From Vigna angularis (lineage: Eukaryota > Streptophyta > Magnoliopsida > Fabales > Fabaceae), in NCBI RefSeq assembly GCF_016808095.1, contig NC_068973.1:2662501-2726500 (forward strand): 64,000 nucleotides of DNA. Reading direction: 5' to 3'. A program made the translations under genes and the position numbers. Within the stretch, counting starts at the first letter, position 1; each line of letters starts with the position of its first letter. Below the pieces are notes generated by a model, which was given only the letters and a program-made list of their open reading frames with translations, was not told the DNA's origin and searched no databases. Below, piece after piece: positions 39,278-50,307 of the stretch.

Positions 39278-39515
39278 ATGTGTACAGAGTTTTAGTAGAC
39301 AAAAATATTCTTCTATATCATGGATTCAAAGTTTTAAGGTTAAAGGTATTTTAATAATTTTCATTCTCAAAACTAAAAAAAAAAAGAAAAACCTCAAACT
39401 TTTGCTCACCTCCCTCATTCCTCTCAATCCTTTCTCTTTCATCTCTCTCATTCTAACATTTTTTCTGTCATTCTATGGTAGCACCAACTGAAAAAAATCA
39501 GAAACACTAACTCTT

Positions 39516-39895
39516 AAACAATCTTACAAAAAATATTTTATAATGAGTTTTCATTTTATAATTTTTGTCTTATCTAATTTTATCCAATTTTCACAAGCAT
39601 AAAAGAATTCGTAATTGACCTGGAAAAGAAATACTCGTTAAACAATTTCTTACAAAAAATGATTTTATAATGAGTTTTCATTTTATAATTTTTGTCTTAT
39701 CTAATTTTCACAAGCATAATGACATCAAAGGAATTGGTAATTGGCCTGGAAAAAATCACAAACACTCGTTAAACAATTTTTTACAAAAAATGATTTTATA
39801 ATGAGTTTTCATTTTATAATTTTTGTCGTATATAATTTTATCTAATTTTCACAAGCATAATGACATCCGAAGGAATTAGTAATTGGCCTGGACGG
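39516..39895. repeat. Three tandem units of about 125-130 bp inside the MULE
   Basis: The phrase AAACAAT(C/TT)TTACAAAAAAT followed by TTTTATAATGAGTTTTCATT recurs three times at roughly 39516, 39640 and 39771. Each unit closes with GAATT(C/G/A)GTAATTG(A/G)CCTGGA. Confidence 0.85.
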
Positions 39896-39899
39896 TTTT

Positions 39900-40058
39900 T
39901 TTAGAGATGATGATTCAACATATGCAGATGATGAAATTAGAGAGGTTAGTGAAGATGGTGAAATTGAAGAGATCTTTAATGAACCTTTGCCTGAAGATGA
40001 ATATGTCAATGACTCAACTCTTTACAAAGACAAATTGTTTAACGACAAGTGTTTCTGA
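39900..40058 (+). pseudogene. Acidic coding-like fragment inside the MULE
   Basis: The plus-strand frame through 39903 reads RDDDSTYADDEIREVSEDGE, then IEEIFNEPLPEDEYVNDST, and stops at 40056. The composition is protein-like and acidic, unlike chance AT-rich frames. It could be a captured exon piece (Pack-MULE style). Function unknown. Confidence 0.4.
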
Positions 40059-40271
40059 TTTTTTCAATTGAGGCTACAGTAGGATGACAGAGAAAAGGTT
40101 GGATTGAGAGAGATGAAAGATAAAGGGTTGAGAGGAATAAGAGAGGTGAGTAAGGGTTTGGGGTTTCCTTTTTTTAGTTTTGAGAATGAAAATTATTAAA
40201 ATACCCTTAACCTTAAAACTTAGAATCCATAATATATAAAGATATTTTTGTCTACTAAAACCCGTACACAT

Positions 40272-41394
40272 TAAAACAAGCAAACCCATATATATATATA
40301 AAAGCAATAATAGCTCTACATTAACTACTAGCTCTACATTTTTTGCAGCACATCGCTTTTTTTTCTAATAGTGACTGTGATTATTACTTTTAAATTTCTA
40401 AATAATACATTAACAAAAATAGCAAAAAGATAAACTGAGAGCAGAGATTTCAGATCTTCAAGGGACGTTTTCTGATTTTAGTGCTTTGTAGTTATTGATT
40501 GAACGTTCTATGGAATAAGTTCACATAAGCTTCATAATCTTTTGATGATGACAGGACTATTATGGAATAAGCTTCATAATGGTCAACCAAATTTAAAATA
40601 CTCTCCTATTCCAATTCTTTCAACATTATCATACATAAATTGTTCCTGATGGGACACCACATGTTTCTCTTTCGGTTCAGACATACTTATATGGTGTAAA
40701 GGAGCAAAATAAATGCTATCTGTGGTTTCACGATGCACTATTCTATCCGCAAATTAAAGTTAGGGAGTAGTGTGTCACGTTCTTCATAGCCATAGTGATT
40801 AGATATAAACCCTACAAATTTTAATCCACTAATTAACTATTTGATATTGATTAAACAAATAATATATACTGTGAATTACGTTTTACACTAATTCTTAAAT
40901 TTGTCATCCAGATATTGTGTAGGTTTTGAGCATTTTGATTTTGCAGACATTTTCAAAATTCTCATATCTATTATCTCAAAGCTTAAAGAGAGTAACTCAA
41001 CATGAACAGGCATGCCATATATGAGTTGACCAAAAAATAGGTATATTTAAGAAACGTCCACGATTATTGTATATCACTTTCATTTGTGGTACGTAAAATA
41101 TTAAAGGATTGGATAAAGACAGGGATATATAATTTCAATGATAAAATCTATGTGCAATAGTAAAAGATTTTTAACCTGTTTTACATTATAAGATAGAATT
41201 TAGAGTGGTAGATGAGAAGGTTCTTGTATCCATGGAGTCAAAGCACATGTTTTAAAAACAATTAACCTATAAGGGTAATGACACGCTTCAAACGCGCTTC
41301 ATCCTTTTGTGTAACACTTTGAACAAATTCTAGATGTGTGTTGACCCTTGACATATATATCATTCATATATACTTATCTCTTTTGCAAGCGACA
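40272..41394. other. AT-rich intergenic DNA
   Basis: No gene or repeat recognised. Confidence 0.4.
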
Positions 41395-41497
41395 GAATCT
41401 ATCTCCTACCTTCTATTCCCACAACCCAAATCTTATCTCAACAATAATTCCATGCTAATCTTTCACATCAATGCATGCTCTACGTTATCTATAAATA
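41395..41497 (+). promoter_or_regulatory. Upstream box and TATA box of MIR169 copy 4
   Basis: TTCTATTCCCACAAC at 41411-41425 matches the box upstream of copies 3, 5 and 6. TATAAATA at 41490-41497 lies 114 bp before the mature miRNA. The rest of the long upstream module is not recognisable here. Confidence 0.6.
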
Positions 41498-41575
41498 TGT
41501 AAACTTGTTAGAAGAGAAGGAAAAGAAGGAGAAAGTTTATCAGTATTCCTGCAATTTTTATTTGTTCAAAGCTGA

Positions 41576-41692
41576 TTTTCATGGAAGAGTGAATTGGTAA
41601 ATGTGAGCCAAGGATGACTTGCCGGTTGTTGTGTAATATCACTCGGTAAAGTCTTTCTTGGCTCTTATTTACTATTTTTCTTTTCATGTAAA
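41576..41692 (+). ncRNA. MIR169: MIR169 precursor, copy 4 (TGAGCC type, short loop)
   Basis: The mature strand is at 41604-41624 (TGAGCCAAGGATGACTTGCC plus G). The passenger strand is at 41645-41665 (GGTAAAGTCTTTCTTGGCTC plus T). Pairing needs one bulged A opposite the CUUGCC segment and one U:U mismatch. The loop is only about 20 nt, the shortest in the cluster. The mature sequence is identical to copies 3, 5 and 6, while the precursor differs. Confidence 0.93.
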
Positions 41693-44600
41693 ATCTTTGA
41701 ACATTTGTTACATAAACTCAAATTTTAAGCTAGCAGTAGATTACAGTTTGTTGCTTATGATAGACCACCATCATCATTCCTCTACCAACAACATAATCTG
41801 TACCACAAAGACTCAAATCTCTCGAGTCCTCCTATCAGATCTGTTTGCTACTGCAGAATAGTTCTTCTTTCGTAGACCTCCTTCTGTTCACTAAGAACCT
41901 GTTTCTGCTATTTCTGCTATTTTGACAACCTATATTCTTGAAAGTTGTATATGCTTGATTAGGTTTTACTTAGTTGTGACCACTTGTTACACATGTTTCA
42001 TCATTATTTTCCTATGATATTAAATTATTTTTTGAATTAAAATTTATCTTTATTAATATTTTATTAAATTATTTCTATTTACTATAAAATTAAAAGATTA
42101 TACGTGATAGAGATCTCTAGCTTGAGTTCGTTGATAAGAGCGGAGAGAAAATCTATTTAAAAACTTTAACACTCAATCTAGTAAGAATGATAAATGAATA
42201 AAGTAGATAAATAATATATTGATCAATAACTCCTAAAATAATGTATTTATAACACTTTTTAGTTCATACGTGTCGGTCTACATTAACAAGGTAATATCCC
42301 TCTGAATAATAATTGAAGAGAAAGTAACATCTTAATAGCAACGTATGTTTTCAATATTATTATTATAATAACCTTTTATTATTGAGTTTCTTCAAAAGTT
42401 ATTGGGCCGGCTTTTAGATAGGAAACATAAATACAATTACTTGTATATACAGATAGATAATATTAAATTAGTAATTGATCATGTTATGAAATAAATGTTA
42501 AATTTATCAAAGAAATAAGAACTTTCTCAAATGAAATTCATCATTTGAGCTTCTTTCATGGTGGAAGGTGAGGTGCTCTATGTTCCTTATAAGTTTGTCA
42601 AGCAGGTTATAAGGGCTCGTACGATATAGAAGATGTACGGTGACATATCAGAATCTTATATTAAATGATAAAGTTAATTTATAATATAAATGAATATAAA
42701 ACTTATTTTATAAAATAATTTTGTTATGTTGAATTAGAAAATTTAATATTATAGTTTTGTTGTTGGTTGGATCTATTATTTTATTCAACAAAGTGTTATT
42801 GAACTACTTATTATATTTAATCTCACTTTTAAAATATATGGTGGATTACAAACATCATTTTACAAATCAATTTTATAAAATTAAATTAAACTTAAAATTC
42901 ATTATTTAACTATTTATATTTATAGTAGATAAAAGAAATAAATGCATCTCAAAATATAAATATATCTAAAATAAATATTCACATAATATAAAGATGTATT
43001 ATATTAACATCACACTAACGAAATAAATAATAAAATAAATAAAATAATTTTATCTAATAAATTAATTTAAATAAATATAAATATTAAAACGGATATTAAT
43101 TTTATTTATTTTAATAACATTTACAGAAATACTTTTACATATTAAAATATTAAAAATAACTAACATCATTTAGAATTAAATAAACTAATTCTAATACTGT
43201 CTAACATTAACTAAACTTTAATCCAATACTAATATAAATAATTCTATTTATTAAAAAATTAACGTTAGCGTCAATCCTATTTCTATAATAAAAACCGACT
43301 TAACATTACTTGAAAAAAGTAAATTAAAAGTAACTTCATTCTTTTAAAAAAGTTAATTTCTTTTATTAGAATCAGCTTAATTAATTCTAATAATTTTATG
43401 ATTTTTTTCATAAACATTATTAAATAATATATTGTTTCTCCCATAGCTAGAAGCTATAGGTTATTTTCTAGAAGAATATCTTCCAACATTTCATACAATT
43501 CAATGAAACTTTCGTTACTTTACTCATTTTCCTCTTGATATTAATCAAACTTAACATTACTCACAATGAATGAATGTTGAAAAATCTAATTCATAACCGT
43601 ATTAGTGAATGAAAATAGAAAATAATTTTTACCGTTGTATGAGTTTTTCTAAAATTAATAAAGATAAACAGTACCATTTAAATTCTTCCGTTGAATCTAA
43701 TCCATTTATCTTCAATATTATATATATATATATATATGCATCTATTTTTGAATTTTTTTTTTTATAAAAGATACTAGTTATGAGCTTTTTTTTTTTAAAG
43801 GAATTGAACTCATACCCATCATCTATTTCTTTAACTTTTATAAGATAACTTTATAATTTTTATCTATTTTTAAAATAGTAATAATAAAGTGATACATTTT
43901 TACATTTGTTTATTTACCAGATAACATAATAAAATGGTTATAAAAAGTAATTTTTTATATTTTTTTTAAGAGAACAGATAATAAAAAATAATATCAAATG
44001 TAAAACAATTTTGTACGTATCATTATTCTTTTAAAATACGTTTGTAAATGCTCTCTATTCTTTAGGATGCCCAAAACCGGAGAGAACCTATAACGGGTCT
44101 GTCTATAAAAAATTGATGAGTTTTTAAACAGAGATGGAATGAGAGAAGGACCCGTCCCCAACTTTTTTTTTTATATAAATTGAAATAAAATTAAAAAACA
44201 ATTTAAAAATGTAATTTTTATATATTATATCATTTAAATAATGTAACTTTATATATATTAATATAACTTATATACTTATAAATTAAATTTTAATTATTAA
44301 TTATAATAAATTTAATTAATATGTTAAAATAATATTTATTTTCTTTTATTTAAGTATAAATATTAATTAATTAATTAAAACTTAAAAATGTATAGTGTGT
44401 TTTTAATAATATATATAAATTTAAAAGTACAAAATTTAAAAAATAAATAAATAAATAAACTTTGACAGACCAGTTTGTGGTGTTATTTTCTAACCAGATG
44501 GGTTAAGATTTTCATCTTATTTTCCTACCATATTACATATCATATCACCCGAATGATTCGTAAACTTTCCTATTGGTGTGCAAACAACATCACTGTTTAC

Positions 44601-44784
44601 AGCTAGAAAAGTAAAATTTTCTGTTGAGGCATAAAGCCAAAAGAACAGTGTAAAGTCAAGAATCTGTATGTAAATTGAGTGGAGAGTTACCAAGAAAAAC
44701 ACCTACGCAACAAGATATTGAAGAACACTGCGAAATCCAATTTCAAAATCATATCAAACACTCTTCTCATCCACATATTTCGGA
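41693..44784. other. AT-rich intergenic DNA between MIR169 copies 4 and 5
   Basis: Includes a short (AT)n near 43718-43737 and many A/T runs. No gene recognised; a 61-codon minus-strand frame at 44517-44702 has no family support. Confidence 0.4.
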
Positions 44785-45082
44785 GAAGTGATATCAAATT
44801 CTCATTGACAATGCCATAACACAACCATGGGTACTATGATTGCACTCTCTTATTATATTATTCTATTCCCACAACAACAGTACTAATGATTCAATCAACA
44901 AACAGTTATGAAACATTAATGGGGCAAAGTCAACTTTGGCTTATTCCTTGCCAATTCATTCACAGAACTACAAGTAGCATCAAGTGATGATTCTAGATAA
45001 CAAAAACGATTTTGGAGAAGGAACAGCACGGAAGTGTTCGTGGCTAGGAACTTCAGCCTTTGACATTCTCTTCTTATAAATG
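44785..45082 (+). promoter_or_regulatory. Upstream module and TATA box of MIR169 copy 5
   Basis: Contains TCTCATTGACAATGCCATAAC, TTCTATTCCCACAAC (from 44871), AGTCAAC (44928-44934) followed by TTTGGCTTATTCCTTGCCAA, and TATAAATG at 45075-45082, 127 bp before the mature miRNA. The order is the same as upstream of copies 3 and 6. Confidence 0.65.
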
Positions 45083-45169
45083 CAAAGTTAACATTGATGC
45101 ATGAGAGCATAGGGTTTGAAATGTAAGTGTAGAAGAGTGTGAGTGAAGTTTAATATTTTATGCTCAAAT

Positions 45170-45308
45170 GACTTGCATAAAGAGGTAGAGAGAGTACGAT
45201 TTGAGCCAAGGATGACTTGCCGGCATCTGAAAAAGCTTGATCCTTTTCTAAGATATTGCCGGCGAGATATCCGGGCTCATTTTTGCTCTCTTTCCTCTTA
45301 TATGAGTC
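45170..45308 (+). ncRNA. MIR169: MIR169 precursor, copy 5 (TGAGCC type)
   Basis: The mature strand is at 45202-45222 (TGAGCCAAGGATGACTTGCC plus G). The passenger strand is at 45261-45281 (GGCGAGATATCCGGGCTCAT plus T), with a mismatch/bulge opposite CCAAG and an A:A mismatch. The lower stem AGAGGTAGAGAGAGT faces CTCTCTTTCCTCT. A frame at 45143-45340 across the hairpin is a shadow. Confidence 0.94.
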
Positions 45309-47459
45309 TCTGTAAAGAGCTTGATTTTCTCATTGCATGATTTCAATTGTGGCTGTTCAAATGTGCAGTATGTTCCATTGTTTTGTTACATAATGTATGT
45401 ATATTGGATGTTGTCTTCCGTCTTAGGATGTACTTTTCTCTCCCTTTCTCACGAGTTCATAGTGCTTTGAACAACTTCCAATGAATTGGACAGAAAAATG
45501 AACTGCTTTGCATATCTCTCAAAGACAACAATCAGTTTCGCATGAATTTTTCCTATAAAAGAGAATGTATGCTACTTTACAGGCTTTGGTGGTGGTTTTT
45601 CCTATTGCTTCATGCAGTTCTGACTTTCAATGCTACATTAATGTCAAACTAATTATCCTATTGACCTACTGGACCACCTTTCTAAGCTCCCACCACCACC
45701 ACGAATCGTGTAAGACAATCTTCCATCTTTAGGTTATTCCAAAATCCATATTTTCCATATTCCATACTCCTCTTAAGCTAGTTGATAATCATTATTGTAG
45801 GTAATTTCAAACAAAACTAAGTTTCTTATAAATTTACAATATAAAAATAACTTAAATTAATTTCAAAGGATACATATTAATTCAATTGTATTTGATTTTT
45901 AATATTGTTTTCTTACAAATTAATTTGGAGATCTAGATTTTAAAAACATAAAATCAAAGAATTAAAGTGCTATGAATTATAGAGAAAGGAAATAAAAGGC
46001 AAAAAATTAAATTTCTAAAACAGAAAAAACATATACAAACAAAAGTGTAAACAGATCAACAAATTCAAGAACTAAACAAACCAACAAATTCATCATTAAT
46101 TTCAATAAATTTTATAATGTATATTTTAATTAAAGAAGTTAATTACACTAACTTTATTTATTTTTAATATTTATTTTAATTAGTATTCATTAAATCCATA
46201 ATTATTTATTTATTTCAATTAACAAATATTTATTTAATAAAAAATTGAAAATATTTTTAATTTTTTTATTTTTGAAAATTAACATAACACCTCTGAACAA
46301 ATTTATTTAAATAAAGAGTTACAGAAAAAAAAAATTTAAATTTTTTTCAAGAAAAATAGTTTTTTTATATTGTCTTAAAACCAACTAAATTAATTCTAGT
46401 AACATCATAATTTAACTGACAATGATATTTAAAAACTAAATTTATGTTTTTAATAATATTAAAAGTATGAAGACAGTAGAATGTTTATATACAAGTATTA
46501 TTACTTTTAGTAATAAATAAATAAAAATGTCGCTATAAATATTATAGAAGTACTAATTACTTTTTTTATCAGTTACAGACAAAAAAAAAAGTGTCACTAT
46601 AAATATTATCATCAAATCTTAAATTCTCTCCCAAAGTCTATATCCTAATAATATCCTTAACATGTATTGTGTCACTATGCTATGTACACATATGTCTAGC
46701 TTATGATTGTATCCCTACAGCGTAGTCCTCACAAGTTATCAGAAATTGATAAGAGCCTTTCTACCTTCTCATTTGTATCTAGATTAACGGAATCTAATAT
46801 CTTTAATCAAAACTGTTATGGATTCATGCATGCACACTGAAAGTAAAAAAAAAAATAACATATTCTACCTGTCATTGTTTGATAGAAAATTATGTGTAAA
46901 ACAACTATTTAACAAATAATAAATTTTATTAAAATAACATTTAAATTATTTTAACATTATCTATAAAATTAATTTAACTTTATAAGATAAAATTCACACT
47001 TATGTTGGGATCTTTTTACATAAACCTTTATAAAAGAAATAATATGGTAAACATTTGGACCCTTTGTTTTATTTGCTTTTAAAATCTAACTTAAATCTTT
47101 AAAATCTTGTAATCAAACTAATGTATTTAAATTAAATATCTCAATTAAGATATTTACAAAATCCCACTCAAAAAGTAAATTATATTTTATCTAAAAAAAT
47201 ATAAATGTCTGTAGAAATTAAAAAAGAAAAATGAAAAATAGCTGCGGTCAATGGTTGAGGAACAACACAACGATTTTCCATTGGAAAAGATAAGGGTTAT
47301 GAAAATTATAAAGGAGATAAGAACAGATGAGTGTAATAGAGAATCTGCATGATGAACTTAGAGCATAATAAGAGGGACACGATATCTAGAAAAGAAGCAA
47401 TGAAATTTATACATTCCTCTATTAAGTCAAAATCTTATCAGATATATACTGTTCTGATA
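45309..47459. other. Intergenic DNA between MIR169 copies 5 and 6
   Basis: AT-rich, no supported gene or element. Confidence 0.4.
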
Positions 47460-47746
47460 TACTAAAATTCTGAGAACAAATTCACATTGACAATGTCATT
47501 GCAGAAACGTTATACTACTGTCTCGTTGCCTTCACTTATACATTATTCTATTCCCATAACAATTTTTCAACAATCAGCAAACAGTTTTGAATGAGCCAAA
47601 GTCAACTTCTGCTTGTTCCTGGCTAATTCTCAAAGCTGCACGTAGCAGATTTGAAATTGATTCCATACAATTACAAGAGTTTTGGATAAGAAACAAAGGG
47701 TCAATTTCTAGTACATTGGGAATTTTCTTTCTGAAACCTATAAATT
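47460..47746 (+). promoter_or_regulatory. Upstream module and TATA box of MIR169 copy 6
   Basis: Contains TGAGAACAAATTCACATTG, ACAATGTCATTGCAGAA, TTCTATTCCCATAAC (from 47546), AGTCAAC (47600-47606) with GCTTGTTCCTGGC, TTTTGGATAAG, and TATAAATT at 47739-47746, 81 bp before the mature miRNA. Confidence 0.65.
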
Positions 47747-47787
47747 GAATACACATGCTACCAAAGTGTTTGAAGTGTTTGCTCAAA

Positions 47788-47926
47788 TGTCTTGCATGAA
47801 GAGGTAGGGAGAGTGGTTTTGAGCCAAGGATGACTTGCCGGCTAAACTAATAACTGTGATCTCTTTTTAGGGTTTTGCTGGCGAGACATCTTGGCTCACT
47901 TCTGCTCTCTTTTCTCTCATATGAGA
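47788..47926 (+). ncRNA. MIR169: MIR169 precursor, copy 6 (TGAGCC type)
   Basis: The mature strand is at 47820-47840 (TGAGCCAAGGATGACTTGCC plus G). The passenger strand is at 47880-47900 (GGCGAGACATCTTGGCTCAC plus T), which pairs better than in copies 3 and 5. The lower stem GAAGAGGTAGGGAGAG faces CTCTCTTTTCTCTC. It is closely related to copy 3 in both arms and in the upstream module. Confidence 0.95.
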
Positions 47927-48815
47927 CTTGGAAAAGAGCTTTCAAAATTCAAAGTATGATATATTTGACAATGTCTCTTGTTGAAATATACTATTAGCTA
48001 TAGCTAAACAATGTGACTTATAATCATATTCTAAAATAATTCTGAAATGTGCAGCTGATGAAAGTAAATTGTGATTCAGATGTGGTTATATTGAATTAAA
48101 CTCATATATGTCCTTATTATTATACATTTTTACTTATAAACAAGAGTTATTTTTAAATTTTCTTGTATATTATATATGACCTTTTATATTATTTATCTCC
48201 TTTTATTTTATTATTTTTGTATTTTATATTTCACCATTCCAAATAAACGAATTTCTCTTTAAGGTTAATTCAAATTTTAAAAATTGAAACTTGTAAAACT
48301 CTAACAAATTAAAATTATATTTTTCTATAGCCACATGAGATTACATACTGTATCCACCACCTCAAATAAAGTACAATAACATATATTCATCAAAATAATT
48401 TATTTTTCAATTTTAAGGATTACTGTTATTTTATCTTATCATATAAAATACAATATTTACCGTTAAACTTTAAAAATTTAATTTATATCGATAAATTGTA
48501 TTTAACATATAAATATTCATGTATAATCAGATACAAGTAATACTTTCTTAACAAAACAATCCTTAATAAAACGAGAAAAAATTTATTTCATAACTTAATT
48601 TTAAAACATAATCATCATCATATCTTTTAAAACATAATCATCATCATATCTTTTAAAACATCATCATATCTTTTATTAAAAGTCACTAAGTAATCTTATG
48701 AGCAAATATTATATTAAAATAATCTAACATAAAAGAAATGAAATTTATACACATATCTCTATCACGCTGTCATGCAAAGTGAAAGTCTTATGAGATACTC
48801 TTGTAATGAACTAAA
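47927..48815. other. AT-rich spacer with a 26-bp tandem repeat
   Basis: At 48598-48680 the unit TTTTAAAACATAATCATCAT plus CATATC occurs about three times, the last copy shortened. Otherwise nothing recognised. Confidence 0.6.
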
Positions 48816-48970
48816 ATTCTGAGAACAAATTCACATGACAATGTCGTTACACAGATCTGCATGCCATGGCTTCTCATATATTATTCTATTCCCATAACAA
48901 TTATTAACCAATCAGCCATAGTGAGACCTATTGGAAGAAAAAATCAGCCAAAGTCAACGCTTGCTTATTA
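48816..48970 (+). pseudogene. Orphan MIR169 upstream module without hairpin
   Basis: It repeats the copy-6 upstream order: AAATTCTGAGAACAAATTCA, ACAATGTCGTTAC, ATTATTCTATTCCCATAACA (TTCTATTCCC at 48884-48893), AATCAGCC, and CAAAGTCAACGCTTGCTTATT (AGTCAAC 48952-48958). No TATA box or miR169 hairpin follows within the expected 300 bp. The next hairpin (50084) has its own box and TATA. This is most simply a tandem MIR169 unit whose precursor was lost. Confidence 0.6.
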
Positions 48971-49559
48971 GAAATTAGAAAATTATATGTAAAGTACACT
49001 AATTCCTCTTATGAAACAAATGCAAAATGCTTTTAATTAAATCATTTTTTGTGCTATATTTTCACTATTAAGTGCATTATGATATCATAAACTCTGTCTC
49101 CATCAACGTAAAAGTAAACATAAAGCTACTTACCACACACAAAGAACAATACTCATTCGAAAATAGAACAATTTTTAGCAAGCAATCAGTCTTTAACACG
49201 TTAATATCTCTTGACCAAAACATTGACAGATTGTTCGATGATGGGATTGACTTCTGTATGACATCAACAGCTTGACAAATCCTGCTGAATTTTTTAATGG
49301 CTGAGAGATTATTCCATTACTGCTGCAACATCTTGTTCTTAATTGGAAAATCACGAAAGTCAAAGCTGTCCCATATCACCTTCTCCTTTTACAACCCTTT
49401 TCTGCACTATACGTGAATTATATTATTCCTTAGCACCTTATGTACTAATCATTAAGATATCATGTGACAACTCATATGCCTAGCCTTTCAGCTAAATCAA
49501 TCTGTGTCCATTTGCAAATGAAATTCAAGAGAGAGAAAAAGAACTTGACAAATAGCATA
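48971..49559. other. Spacer, nothing recognised
   Basis: A 67-codon frame at 49072-49275 has no recognisable features. Confidence 0.4.
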
Positions 49560-49941
49560 TGTGCATTCATGACAAAAAGTCATGGCCATGTAGTGGCACA
49601 AATCCTCATTAATTACCCTCCCTTTTATGAAAGATGCTATTCCCACAAAAAGAAATATAATTAGTCAATTGATTGAAACTTGAAAGGTTGGTGGAGACCC
49701 CATCAATCTTGATTGTGCTAAAGTGGCCAACCCAAATGCTGAAGGAAGAAGCTTTTGGAAGAAAATCAGATACTTTTTCAAATGGGATGTTTTTATCAAA
49801 CAGATAGAATTGTTGGGTTGCCCTTTTGGAGTAACACCAATCAATTTTCTCCAAAAGATTAATAAAGTCAAAATGATAATATTGTCCATTGCATGAGAGC
49901 ATCAACTTTTGCCACTAGGCCCTTCCTTGAGCTTATAAAAG
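49560..49941 (+). promoter_or_regulatory. Upstream box and TATA box of MIR169 copy 7
   Basis: CTATTCCCACA at 49637-49647 matches the core of the upstream box. TATAAAAG at 49934-49941 lies 150 bp before the mature miRNA. The remaining module elements are not evident, so this copy is the most distant of the right-hand group. Minus-strand frames at 49609-49905 are taken as chance. Confidence 0.5.
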
Positions 49942-50049
49942 GACACTAAGTGACTGAGAATAGCAACACATTGAGCTTGATATGGCTATGGATCCAAATT
50001 CATTAGCCATGTGAAAACAAGTTTGGAGAAGTTCGTAAGTTTTTGGTCT

Positions 50050-50208
50050 AAGAGTCTTTCATGGAGAGGTTGAAAGTGGAATGAAGCCAAGGATGACTTG
50101 CCGGCATTAATTTGCTACCGATCTAGCAACTTAGGCATCTTCATTTGCTGGTTTTTCCGGCAGGTCATCCTGTGGCTATATTTTGCTTTTTTCCTCTCAT
50201 GTGAGACT
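50050..50208 (+). ncRNA. MIR169: MIR169 precursor, copy 7 (AAGCC type, long loop)
   Basis: The mature strand is at 50084-50104 (AAGCCAAGGATGACTTGCCG plus G). The passenger strand is at 50159-50179 (GGCAGGTCATCCTGTGGCTA plus T). The duplex is almost perfect (one bulge near CCAAG/CCTGTGG), the best paired of the seven. The loop is about 54 nt, longer than in the others. The lower stem GGAGAGGTTGAAAG faces CTTTTTTCCTCTC. Confidence 0.94.
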
Positions 50209-50233
50209 CTAATGACTTTTCTCGTACAGTTTG

Positions 50234-50307
50234 AAGATGTTCTTTGATACTATTACAATTCCATGTTCTAAAGATGTTCTTTGATACTACTACAATTCCA
50301 TGTTCTA
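50234..50307. repeat. 37-bp tandem duplication 3' of MIR169 copy 7
   Basis: AAGATGTTCTTTGATACTA(T/C) TACAATTCCATGTTCTA occurs twice in direct succession (50234-50270, 50271-50307) with one base difference. Confidence 0.95.

Larger units (their letters stand above)
39278..40271. mobile_element. Mutator-like element with long terminal inverted repeats
   Basis: 39278-39507 and 40048-40271 are inverted copies: ATGTGTACAGAGTTTTAGTA at the left matches the reverse complement of the right end, ATGTGTACGGGTTTTAGTA, and the match runs inward to CAGAAACACT. Inverted repeats of about 225 bp around a short interior are typical of MULEs. No transposase is present. I cannot see a clean 9-bp target duplication, so the superfamily is an inference from structure. 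Confidence 0.7.

Noticed and set aside
49609..49905. Minus-strand 98-codon and 74-codon frames
   Set aside because: Overlapping frames of one region with no domain, lying in the upstream region of MIR169 copy 7.
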